From assembly GCA_031267645.1 (NCBI GenBank), contig JAIRYW010000075.1, forward strand, positions 1 to 64,000: a stretch of 64,000 nt of DNA. The letters run 5' to 3'. The translations under genes and the position numbers were made by a program. The notes beneath the pieces were generated by a model. That model saw nothing but the letters and a program-made list of their open reading frames with translations, ran no database searches and was not told where the DNA came from. The stretch comes from Propionibacteriaceae bacterium. Its GTDB lineage: Bacteria; Actinomycetota; Actinomycetes; Propionibacteriales; Propionibacteriaceae. Of the stretch, positions 8,465 to 15,612 are shown piece by piece. Position 1 is the first letter of the stretch, and every line of letters begins with the position of its first letter.

Positions 8465-9388
8465 ATGGCTGGGCCGGAGCCGGGGCGCTGTCACGCCCAC
8501 CCCGATCGGGAGACTCGCATCGCCTGCCGCCGTTGCGGCCGGCGGATCTGTTCCGAGTGCATGGTGCCGGCCTCGGTGGGGTACCAATGCCGCGACTGCG
8601 TGCGCCAATTCGCCCGCCGCACCCGTCAGGGCCAAGGGCCGTACGGCGGTCGCGTCAGCGTCAATTCAAATTTGACGACGATCGTCATGATCGGGGTCAA
8701 CTTGGCGGTCTGGATCTTGATCCAAGCCACCGGCGGCAATCTCTCGTCCTTGGTCGATCTGCTCGGCCTCAGCCCCCAAGGCCGCTGCGGGATGGCCGAC
8801 GACCCCTCCCGCTATTACCCCAGCCTCGGCCCAGCCGCCTGTCAGGCCATGTCCGGCACGGTCTGGCAGGCCGGCGTCGCCACCGGCGCCTATTGGCAGA
8901 TGTTGACCAGCGTCTTCACCCACATCGATTGGATCCACATCGCCTGCAACATGTTGACGCTGTGGTTCCTCGGGCCGCCGCTGGAGCGCATCCTGGGCCG
9001 GAGCCGGTGGCTGGCGTTGTACCTGCTGTCCGGCTTGGGCGGCTCGGTCTGCGTGCTCTGGCTGAGCCGTCCGGCCAGCCAGGCGGTGGGAGCTTCGGGG
9101 GCCATCTTCGGCCTCCTGGCCGGCCTGGTCCTGATCATGCGCCACCTGCGCCAAGACATGCGCCAGGTCCTGATCTGGCTCGGGGTCAACGTCCTCGTGA
9201 CGGTGGTGGCCCGGGGTTCCATCTCTTGGCAGGGCCATCTGGGCGGCTTCCTGGTCGGGGCCGCCGTCACCGCCATCCTGATCTACCTGCCGGCCCGCGA
9301 CCGAGACCGCCGTCAGTGGTTGTCCCTGGGCGGGGTGGCGCTGGTCTTGGTCGGTGCGACGGTGGCGCGCTGCCTGATGCTGGCCTGA
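8465..9388 (+). CDS. Rhomboid-family intramembrane serine protease with N-terminal zinc finger
   Basis: A 307-residue integral membrane protease that cuts transmembrane substrates within the bilayer. Residues 7-42 carry a Cys/His cluster (CHAHPDRETRIACRRCGRR, then CSEC and CRDC) like a B-box zinc finger, an N-terminal addition common in actinobacterial rhomboids. Six or so membrane helices follow. The catalytic serine is in GASGAIFG, the histidine in GHLGGFLVG, and the Asn/His pair in IHIACNMLTLWFLG. The ATG follows the argF stop with no gap. The substrate is unknown. Confidence 0.92.
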   Translation: MAGPEPGRCHAHPDRETRIACRRCGRRICSECMVPASVGYQCRDCVRQFARRTRQGQGPYGGRVSVNSNLTTIVMIGVNLAVWILIQATGGNLSSLVDLLGLSPQGRCGMADDPSRYYPSLGPAACQAMSGTVWQAGVATGAYWQMLTSVFTHIDWIHIACNMLTLWFLGPPLERILGRSRWLALYLLSGLGGSVCVLWLSRPASQAVGASGAIFGLLAGLVLIMRHLRQDMRQVLIWLGVNVLVTVVARGSISWQGHLGGFLVGAAVTAILIYLPARDRDRRQWLSLGGVALVLVGATVARCLMLA

Positions 9389-9404
9389 GCGGTCCGTCGA
9401 TCGG

Positions 9405-9507
9405 CCTCAGCCCAGGAAGCCGGCCTCGGTCGGCCCGACCGCGCAGTTGGCGTTCGACCCGTTGAATCCGGCGAGTCCTCAGTCCAGGAAGCCGGCTTCG
9501 GTCAGCC
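9405..9507. repeat. Duplicated 3' end of the HAD gene
   Basis: A 31-nt segment at 9477-9507, covering the last codons and stop of the HAD gene, is repeated with a few mismatches at 9405-9435, 72 bp downstream of it in the gene's own direction. The second copy is non-coding and lies just after the rhomboid stop. It looks like a local slipped duplication of a gene terminus. Confidence 0.6.
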
Positions 9508-10081
9508 AGGCCGCGGTGTCGGCGTCGTCCACCCACTGGTGGGCTCGCCAGCCCAGGGCGGCGGCGGCCTGGACGTTCTCGGGCCGGTCGTCGATGAACC
9601 AGAGCTGGTCGGCCGGGCGGTCCAACGCCGCTTCGACGTGGTGGTAGATGGCCGGGTCGGGTTTGGCCAAGCCCAGCTCGGCCGAATAGAAGGCCTGGTC
9701 GATCAAGCGGCGGAAGGCGCAGGCGTCGGCCGCTTGGGCGAAGCTGAGCGGGGCGTTGGACAAGATGACGGCTGGCACGCCGCGGCGCCGTAGCCCGACC
9801 AAGACGGCCTCGGCCGCTGGGCGGATGACCGACCAGTTGGCGATGTCGGCCGCCACCAAGCGGGGCAGGAGAGACTCCAGGTCGACCGTCAGATCCAGCT
9901 CGGCCAGGGTGCGCCGCCAGTAGTCACGGTCGGACAGGCCCTGGTCGTAGGGGCGACGGTGGACCCAGACCGCCTCGGCCACCCGAGCCGGGTCGATCCC
10001 CAAGATCTGGCCCAGCCTGGGGTAGAGCGGAGCCGGGTCGGCCAAGACCGACCCCAGGTCGAAGACGACGGTCCGACTCAT
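9479..10081 (-). CDS. HAD-superfamily hydrolase (HAD-IA, YihX-like)
   Basis: A 200-residue cytoplasmic phosphatase-like protein. Motif I is VVFDLGSVLAD, the DxG(G/S)VL form of the YihX/epoxide-hydrolase-N branch; motif II is ILSNAP; motif III lysine is in LAKPDPAIY; motif IV is FIDDRPENV. All key residues are present. Substrate cannot be deduced; relatives act on small sugar phosphates. The ATG at 10081 overlaps the stop of the upstream lipoprotein gene by 4 bp, so the two form an operon. Confidence 0.85.
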   Translation of the reverse strand: MSRTVVFDLGSVLADPAPLYPRLGQILGIDPARVAEAVWVHRRPYDQGLSDRDYWRRTLAELDLTVDLESLLPRLVAADIANWSVIRPAAEAVLVGLRRRGVPAVILSNAPLSFAQAADACAFRRLIDQAFYSAELGLAKPDPAIYHHVEAALDRPADQLWFIDDRPENVQAAAALGWRAHQWVDDADTAAWLTEAGFLD

Positions 10082-10647
10082 CGCGGCGGCAGCTCGACCG
10101 AGATGGTGACCGGCGGCTGGGCCAGAGGGTTGCGGGCTCGGATCAAAGACACGTCGAGGGGGGCGTCGATCATGATCGAGCCGGCCGCCCGCCCGCCGGC
10201 GTCGTATTCCAGGCTGACGCCGTCGGCGGGCTCCAGGCACAGCCCGGACACCACCGCCATCTGCCCGTCGTGCTCCTGGCCGGCCACGTCGACCGTCAGC
10301 CAGTCGTACACGGCCAGGTCGAACTGGCCCGACTCGCCCACCCGGTGGGCGGTCAGCTGGATGGCGATGAACTGGCCCTGGCTAGGCTCGATCGCCCCCG
10401 AGGGGCAGGTGGCCTGCTCGGTCACGGCCTCGACGCTGACGATGGCCTTGGGCAGGCCCCGGGTGCGGGAGAGGTCGACCGCTCGACCGACGGTCAAAGT
10501 GACGGGCTCCTCGGACAGCCAACCGGGGGAGGTGTCCTCGGACGGCGTCTGGGAAGGGGCGGGGCTAGAACCGGGCGGCGCCACCTGGGCGCAGCCGGCC
10601 AAGCACAGGACGACGGCAGCGGCGATGGGCACGAGGAAGGCACGCAT
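10078..10647 (-). CDS. Putative lipoprotein with DUF4352-like domain
   Basis: A 189-residue exported lipoprotein. The signal peptide ends in the lipobox LAGC (Cys near residue 19), then a Ser/Pro/Thr-rich tether leads to an Ig-like or telokin-like beta domain with the pattern QGQFIAIQLTAHRVG, which resembles the DUF4352 family seen in many actinobacterial lipoproteins. No enzymatic motif is visible. It is translationally coupled to the HAD hydrolase downstream; a functional link between the two is not obvious. Confidence 0.75.
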   Translation of the reverse strand: MRAFLVPIAAAVVLCLAGCAQVAPPGSSPAPSQTPSEDTSPGWLSEEPVTLTVGRAVDLSRTRGLPKAIVSVEAVTEQATCPSGAIEPSQGQFIAIQLTAHRVGESGQFDLAVYDWLTVDVAGQEHDGQMAVVSGLCLEPADGVSLEYDAGGRAAGSIMIDAPLDVSLIRARNPLAQPPVTISVELPPR

Positions 10648-11023
10648 GGGCCCATCTTGCCTCGGCCCCTCCCATCGGCCGCCGTTCCCGCGCCGAGTCC
10701 GGCCCAATGGGCCGCCCCGGCCCCCGCCGCCCGGCTCCGGGAGGACCGTCTCGACGGCGTTCGGCCGAGGCCGCCCCGGTCCCATCTCGAACGGGCTCGA
10801 AGCCGCCCCCACCTGGAGGTCTCGACGGCATCCGGCCGCCGACGCCCCGGTCCCCCGTCCGGGCCGTCGGCCAGCCGCCGGACCGGCTCTGCCGTCCCAG
10901 CCGGCGGGCCCGGGGAAGGGTCGGCCAGTGGGGGCCCAACCCGTCCGCGGGAGTACGGCAGAGCCGGCGGCGAGCGCCGCCGGGGCGCTGAGAAATAGTC
11001 GATCCTATGGAATGCTGGTTCCC
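10648..11023. other. Divergent intergenic region with a 36-bp direct repeat
   Basis: This 376-bp region separates the divergent lipoprotein and alanine racemase genes. It carries two copies of a 36-bp sequence (10748-10783 and 10819-10854, period 71 bp, about 80% identical). The only AT-richer part, around 10988-11015, probably contains the alr promoter. No gene or RNA is evident. Confidence 0.4.
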
Positions 11024-12148
11024 ATGAAGCGGTATGAGACCTATGCCCTGGTCGACCTCACGGCTTTAGGGCGCAACTTGCAAGCGATCCGTTCCCAGGT
11101 CGGCCCTCGGCTGGTGCTGCTGCCGGTCAAAGCCAACGCTTACGGGCACGGCCTGGCCGAAGTGGCCCAGGCCGCCGAACGGAACCATTGGGCCGACTGG
11201 TTCGGCGTCGCCACGGTGTCCGAGGCGGTCGCCCTACGCCAAGCCGGACTGACCTCCCCCATCTTGAAATTGTCGGTGGCGGCCCCCGAGCTGCTGGACC
11301 AAGCCCTAGCCGCCCGGACCCGTTTGGCCATCGTCGACCAGGCCGGCGCCGCCGCCGCCCAAGCGGCCGCCCGACGAGCCGGCCAAGTGGCCCCAGTCCA
11401 CCTAAAGGTCGACTCTGGCATGCGCCGGTTGGGCGTCGAGCCGGCCGCGGCGGCTGATTTGGCGGCCTTCGTCGAGGCCCAACCCGACTTGGCTTTGGAA
11501 GGGGTCTTCACCCATTTCGCGGTCTCCGACGACCCGGCCCAGGACGACTTTACGGCCGAGCAGTGGGGTCGTTTCCGAACCGCCGTGGACGCCATCCAGG
11601 AGCGTTTGGGCCGTCGCGTCGAGCTGGTCCACGCCGCCAATTCCGGCGCCGTGCTAGGCCACCCCGAGACCTGGGGCGACATGGTCCGTCCAGGCATCAT
11701 GAGCTACGGCTACTACCCGGACCAAGCCAGTCCGCGCACGATCGCCGTCGAACCGGTGCTGTCCTGGATCTCGCTGACCTCCTTCGTCAAGACCGTGCCG
11801 GCCGGCCAGACCGTCAGCTACGGGCGGACCTGGGCGCCGACCGCCGACACCCGGGTGGCGACGGTCCCGGTCGGTTACGGCGACGGCTACTCTCGCCGTC
11901 TGTCGGGCCGGGCCAGCGTGCTGGTGGGCGGGGTCCACCGGCCGGTGGCGGGCCGGATCTGCATGGACCAGATGATGGTCGACCTGGGGCCGGACTGTGA
12001 CCTCGGCCCCGGCCAGCCGGTCGTCCTGATCGGCCGGGACGGCGACCAGAGCATCAGCGCCGACGACCTCGGCCAAGCCACCGGCACGATCAGTTACGAG
12101 GTGCTCTGCGCCATCGCCCAGCGGGTGCCCCGGGTCTACCAGAGCTGA
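11024..12148 (+). CDS. alr: Alanine racemase
   Basis: A PLP enzyme that makes D-alanine for peptidoglycan. The 374-residue product carries the PLP lysine in PVKANAYGHG (K36), the catalytic tyrosine loop GYGDGYSRR, the substrate loop HAANSGA and the late motif RICMDQMMVDL. Everything expected is intact. A second in-frame ATG lies at 11012, four codons upstream; the start at 11024 gives the usual N-terminus. The long open frame upstream of it is a shadow of the HAD and lipoprotein genes. No operon partner is close downstream. Confidence 0.95.
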   Translation: MKRYETYALVDLTALGRNLQAIRSQVGPRLVLLPVKANAYGHGLAEVAQAAERNHWADWFGVATVSEAVALRQAGLTSPILKLSVAAPELLDQALAARTRLAIVDQAGAAAAQAAARRAGQVAPVHLKVDSGMRRLGVEPAAAADLAAFVEAQPDLALEGVFTHFAVSDDPAQDDFTAEQWGRFRTAVDAIQERLGRRVELVHAANSGAVLGHPETWGDMVRPGIMSYGYYPDQASPRTIAVEPVLSWISLTSFVKTVPAGQTVSYGRTWAPTADTRVATVPVGYGDGYSRRLSGRASVLVGGVHRPVAGRICMDQMMVDLGPDCDLGPGQPVVLIGRDGDQSISADDLGQATGTISYEVLCAIAQRVPRVYQS

Positions 12149-12494
12149 GAGGCGGGGCGACTCCCGCAGGTCGCCGCGGTCGGTCCGACCGGCCGGCGGT
12201 GGGCGTCCCCGGGTCCACTCGGGCTGGAGACGGATCCGGGCGGGTCAGGCCCGGGGCGGTCCTGGATCTCGCCCGCTCCGAGCCGTCCGAGCGTCCACAA
12301 TCCGGGCCGAAACGGGCTCGGGGAGGCTCAGCGATGTGGACAGGAAGCGGAAAGTTGGGGAAGAATGCCCACTGTTCTTCTGTGAGGACAGCTCCGATCG
12401 ACCGCCGGCCCGTACGGCCACGAATGAATATCTTCAACATGTCACCCCGCCGCATCGTCCGGACGGCGCCCGTCTCGCCGTCCCAGGTCCAGCC
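12149..12494. other. Intergenic region before the prepilin peptidase
   Basis: A 346-bp gap. The first 180 bp are GC-rich with no clear signal. 12330-12460 has noticeably lower GC and may hold the promoter for the peptidase gene. A 99-codon open frame (12199-12498) ends in a GTGA overlap with the peptidase start, but its composition does not look like protein. Confidence 0.3.
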
Positions 12495-13184
12495 GTGACG
12501 CCCTGGATGGATGGCGCCCTGTTGGGCGTGCTGACCTTGGCTGGTTTCTTGATCGGCCAGGGTCTGCGACACAACCTCGGCCTGCTCGGTTATCGCATCA
12601 TCTTGGCCCGTCACGACGAGCGCAGCCACCCCTATCCCGGCGCCCGGCGCTGGGTGCCGGTCAGCCTGGCCGGGGCCTGGCTGCTGCTGGGCGTGGCCTT
12701 CTCCGGCCCGGACTGGCCTTGGCTCCTGCTCTGGCTGCCCTTCGCCAGCGGCGGCGTCTGGTTGGCGGCGGTCGACTTCGACGTCCACCGGCTGCCGGAC
12801 CGGATCCAGCTGCCTCTGGGCGCCTACAGCCTGGTGGTCGGCGCGGGTTTGGCGGTGGCCGGCCTCGGCTCCTGGCGGAGCGGCTTGATCGCCGCCCTGG
12901 CCTGCGCCCTGGTCTTCTGGGGAATCAACCTGATCAGCCGCGACGCGGTCGGCTTCGGCGACGTCAAGCTGGTTTTCATCTGCGGTTGGTGTCTCGGCCT
13001 GCTGGACTGGGTGGCCGTCCTGGTCGGTCTGGCCCTGTCCTGCATGTTGGCCTTGGCCTACGCCTCCATCCGCCACAGCCGCCGCTTCGCCTTCGGGCCC
13101 TGGCTGATCGCCGGCAGCGTCCTGTCGGCCTGCGCCTTCGGCCTCAGCTGGGGCGGCGAGATCGTCATCAGTCTGACTCGCTGA
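12495..13184 (+). CDS. Prepilin (type IV leader) peptidase, A24 family
   Basis: A membrane aspartic protease of about 229 aa with several helices. The two catalytic aspartates are in AAVDFDVHRLPDRIQLP and in the GxGD motif GFGDVKLVFICG. The C-terminal FAFGPWLIAG is also typical. It lacks the cytoplasmic zinc/methylase domain, as is usual for actinobacterial TadV/CpaA-like and competence-type peptidases. No pilin genes are within the window. The start is uncertain: GTG at 12495 is used, ATG at 12507 is equally possible, and the frame is open further upstream. Confidence 0.85.
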   Translation: MTPWMDGALLGVLTLAGFLIGQGLRHNLGLLGYRIILARHDERSHPYPGARRWVPVSLAGAWLLLGVAFSGPDWPWLLLWLPFASGGVWLAAVDFDVHRLPDRIQLPLGAYSLVVGAGLAVAGLGSWRSGLIAALACALVFWGINLISRDAVGFGDVKLVFICGWCLGLLDWVAVLVGLALSCMLALAYASIRHSRRFAFGPWLIAGSVLSACAFGLSWGGEIVISLTR

Positions 13185-13356
13185 CCCGGCCCCAGAGGCC
13201 CGGCGGCGGCGCGACGGGCGGGCGGTTGGGCGATGGCACTAAAGTCATGTCCCGTCCGCAGGGCGGGATCGGCCGTCCGAGCCGGCTCGACTCGGCCCGA
13301 CGGTGGCCGGGCGGCTCTGGCGGCGGTCCGGGGACGACAGTCCAGAGGGGGGATCG

Positions 13357-14004
13357 ATGGCTTTGCGTTGGCCAATCGTCTTGTTCGACTTCGACGGCAC
13401 CGTGGCCGACACCATCGAGGTGATCGTGACCGGCTACCAGCACGCCCTCCGCACCGTGGTGGGGCGGGAATGGGACGAGACCGAGGTCAGGGGTTGGATC
13501 GGCACCACCTTGGACGAATCCCTGGGCCAGGCGGCGCCGGAGCAGGCGGAACGCCTGATCGCCGAGTACCACGCCTGGAGCCGACAGAACACCGACCGTT
13601 TGGTGCGTAACTACCCTGGTGTGCCGAGTTTGATCTGGGACCTGGTGGCGGCCGGAGCGCGCTGCGGCATCGTGACTTCCCGGCGGCGGGTCTCGACCGA
13701 CCACATCCTGGCCTTGCTGGGTTTGGAGCGCCTGTTGCCCGTGCTGGTGGCGGACGGCGACGTCGAGCGGGCCAAGCCCGACCCCGAGCCCGTCCTGGCC
13801 GCTTTGGAGGCGCTGGGGGCCGAGCCCGAACAGGCCGTCTTCGTGGGCGACACCAACTTCGACCTGCGGGCCGCCCAGGCGGCCGGGGTGGCCGCCATCG
13901 GCGTGACCTGGGGTTCGGGGAGCGTGCCGTCCCTGGCCGCCCACCAACCCTTGGCCTTGGTTCCGGACGCCGACCAGCTCCGCCACTGGCTGTTGCCGGA
14001 GTGA
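13357..14004 (+). CDS. HAD-family phosphatase, phosphoglycolate phosphatase/PpaX-like
   Basis: A 215-residue HAD-IA hydrolase. Motif I LFDFDGTVADT is classical, followed by a helical cap, motif II VTSRRR, motif III lysine in RAKPDPEPVL and motif IV FVGDTNFD. Such proteins hydrolyse phosphoglycolate, pyrophosphate or nucleotides; the substrate here is unknown. AGAGGGGGGATCG precedes the ATG, resembling the start regions of argF and the alcohol dehydrogenase. It is convergent with the EamA exporter, with a perfect hairpin between them. Confidence 0.88.
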   Translation: MALRWPIVLFDFDGTVADTIEVIVTGYQHALRTVVGREWDETEVRGWIGTTLDESLGQAAPEQAERLIAEYHAWSRQNTDRLVRNYPGVPSLIWDLVAAGARCGIVTSRRRVSTDHILALLGLERLLPVLVADGDVERAKPDPEPVLAALEALGAEPEQAVFVGDTNFDLRAAQAAGVAAIGVTWGSGSVPSLAAHQPLALVPDADQLRHWLLPE

Positions 14005-14061
14005 TCGGCTAGGCCGGGCCAGGACGGGCGCCGCGGGCCGGTTCCGGGGCCCGTCGCCGGC

Positions 14062-14082
14062 CTGATCGATTAGATCGATCAG
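14062..14082. terminator. Perfect 9-bp inverted repeat between convergent genes
   Basis: CTGATCGAT-TAG-ATCGATCAG lies between the HAD gene (+) and the EamA gene (-), ending right at the latter's stop codon. It has no T-run, so it is a candidate bidirectional or Rho-assisted terminator, or a transcript-stabilising hairpin, rather than a textbook intrinsic terminator. Confidence 0.4.
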
Positions 14083-14991
14083 TCAGTCCTGGCCTTCGGG
14101 CGGCGCCGCCGGGGGTGGCCGCCGCCGGTCCCGGGCGGCGCTCCAAGTCACCCCGACCGAGGCCGTCACCACGCAGGCCATGGCCAACAGGTCGACGCCG
14201 GACAGCCGTTCCCGGAGGACCAACCAGGCCGCCAGGCCGGCCATGGCCGGCTCCAACGACATCAAGATGGAGAAGATGTGTTTCTCCAACGAGCGCAGGG
14301 CCTGGATCTCCAACGAATAAGGGATGACGGAGTTGAGCAGGCCGACGCCGAGGCCGGCCAGCCAGACGCCAGGTCGGGCCAGCACCTGGCCGTGGCTGAT
14401 CAGGACCGGGGCCAAAAGGGCGATCGAACCGGCCAGGTTGGCCCAAGCCACCGCCTCGACCCCGGGCCAGCGGCGCCCGGTGGCCGGGCCGACCAGGATG
14501 TAACAGGCCCAGCCGGCCCCGGCCAAGAGGGCGAAGCCGACGCCGGCCCAGTTCAACGAGCCGGGCGACCAGCCCAGCAGGGCGACGCCGCCGGCCGCCA
14601 GCAAGGCCCAGATCAGCTCGCGGGCCCGTCGGCCGGTGGCCAGGGCCACCGTCAATGGCCCTAAGAACTCGATCGTGACCGCCATGCCGACCGGGATCCG
14701 GGCCATGCTCTGGTAGAAAGTCACATTCATGCCGGCCAGGGAGGCGGCGTAACCCAGCAGCACCAGCCAGTCCCGCCGGCTGTGGCCGCGCAGCCGCGGC
14801 CGGGCGATCAGCGTCAAAACCAGACCGGCCGTGGTCAAACGGAGCCAGGCCATGGTCAGGGGACCGGCCTCCTGGAACAACGATTTGGCGAAGACCGCCC
14901 CCAGCTGGACCGTGGCGATGCCGGCCAGGACCATGCCGATGGCGGCTCGCCGGCTATTGCCCCAGGCCCGGTCCGCGCCTCCTCGGTTCAT
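14083..14991 (-). CDS. EamA/DMT-family exporter, RhtA-like
   Basis: A 302-residue membrane protein with ten predicted helices in two EamA repeats. Segments such as NVTFYQSMARIPVGMAVTIEFLG and EKHIFSILMSLEPAMAGLA (partial quotes) are characteristic of the RhtA threonine/homoserine exporter branch of the drug/metabolite transporter superfamily. It would export small amino acids or related metabolites at the inner membrane. No regulator or partner is adjacent. Confidence 0.85.
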   Translation of the reverse strand: MNRGGADRAWGNSRRAAIGMVLAGIATVQLGAVFAKSLFQEAGPLTMAWLRLTTAGLVLTLIARPRLRGHSRRDWLVLLGYAASLAGMNVTFYQSMARIPVGMAVTIEFLGPLTVALATGRRARELIWALLAAGGVALLGWSPGSLNWAGVGFALLAGAGWACYILVGPATGRRWPGVEAVAWANLAGSIALLAPVLISHGQVLARPGVWLAGLGVGLLNSVIPYSLEIQALRSLEKHIFSILMSLEPAMAGLAAWLVLRERLSGVDLLAMACVVTASVGVTWSAARDRRRPPPAAPPEGQD

Positions 14992-15077
14992 CGGAGGGAC
15001 CGCCGATCAACCATCGCCCGGCTATTCCTGGCTCGGAACAGCCTCGGCCGCCGCGGCCCGGGGGGACCGCCGTCCGG

Positions 15078-15566
15078 TCATGCCTCGGCCGCCGGGGCCG
15101 GGCCGGCTTCCAGGAAAGCGCGTTGGACGGCTTGGCTGAGGCGGGCGTATTGGCCCGCCTCGAAACCCCGGCTGGGGATGGTCGAGATGCGGCCTTGGCG
15201 GTCGATCAGGCGCAGCGGGGGGTCGGCGGTCGGGCCGGCCGGCGCCACTCGCTCGACTTGGTCGAACAGGAAGGGCTGGACCTGGCTGCCCCGGAAGACC
15301 TCCAGGCGGTCGGCCGCGACGTTGACGACGACTGGCTTCCAGCGTCCGGCCAGCGTCAGCAAGGCCATGGCGATGGCGAAGACCACCAGCAGATGCGCCC
15401 CCACCTCGGCGTAGTCGGCTCGCGTCCAAGGGTTGCCGCCCGGCCCCGGCCGCAACTGGGTCAAGACCAGCCAGGGGTAGACCAAGGACAGCCCGACGGC
15501 CAGTCCGAGGGCGACCAGGTACACGCTACGACGGCTGCGGAAGGATTCGAACGGCACGGTCTGCAT
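15078..15566 (-). CDS. Small membrane protein of unknown function
   Basis: A 162-residue protein with two N-terminal transmembrane helices (about residues 15-37 and 55-72) and a cytoplasmic C-terminal portion of mostly beta character (VVNVAADRLEVFRGSQVQPF and onward) resembling a bacterial PH-like fold. No catalytic motif is seen. The gene lies directly downstream of the penicillin-binding protein on the same strand (46 bp), so it may belong to an envelope operon. Confidence 0.7.
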   Translation of the reverse strand: MQTVPFESFRSRRSVYLVALGLAVGLSLVYPWLVLTQLRPGPGGNPWTRADYAEVGAHLLVVFAIAMALLTLAGRWKPVVVNVAADRLEVFRGSQVQPFLFDQVERVAPAGPTADPPLRLIDRQGRISTIPSRGFEAGQYARLSQAVQRAFLEAGPAPAAEA

Positions 15567-15612
15567 GGCCCCATCGTAGTGTCCGGGCCCGGGCCCGGGG
15601 CCGGAGTCCGGA

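Noticed and set aside
7280-8635. Long minus-strand ORF extending the VapB antitoxin to 533 aa
   Set aside because: Its N-terminal 450 residues are antisense to ornithine carbamoyltransferase with His/Gly/Asp-rich shadow composition; the antitoxin starts at 7279.
9959-11023. N-terminal extension of alanine racemase to 729 aa
   Set aside because: The extra region is antisense to the HAD and lipoprotein genes; racemase homology starts at 11024.
12199-12498. 99-codon ORF ending in GTGA overlap with the prepilin peptidase
   Set aside because: Composition is Arg/Pro/Ser-rich like frame shadows, no recognisable domain and no ribosome site.
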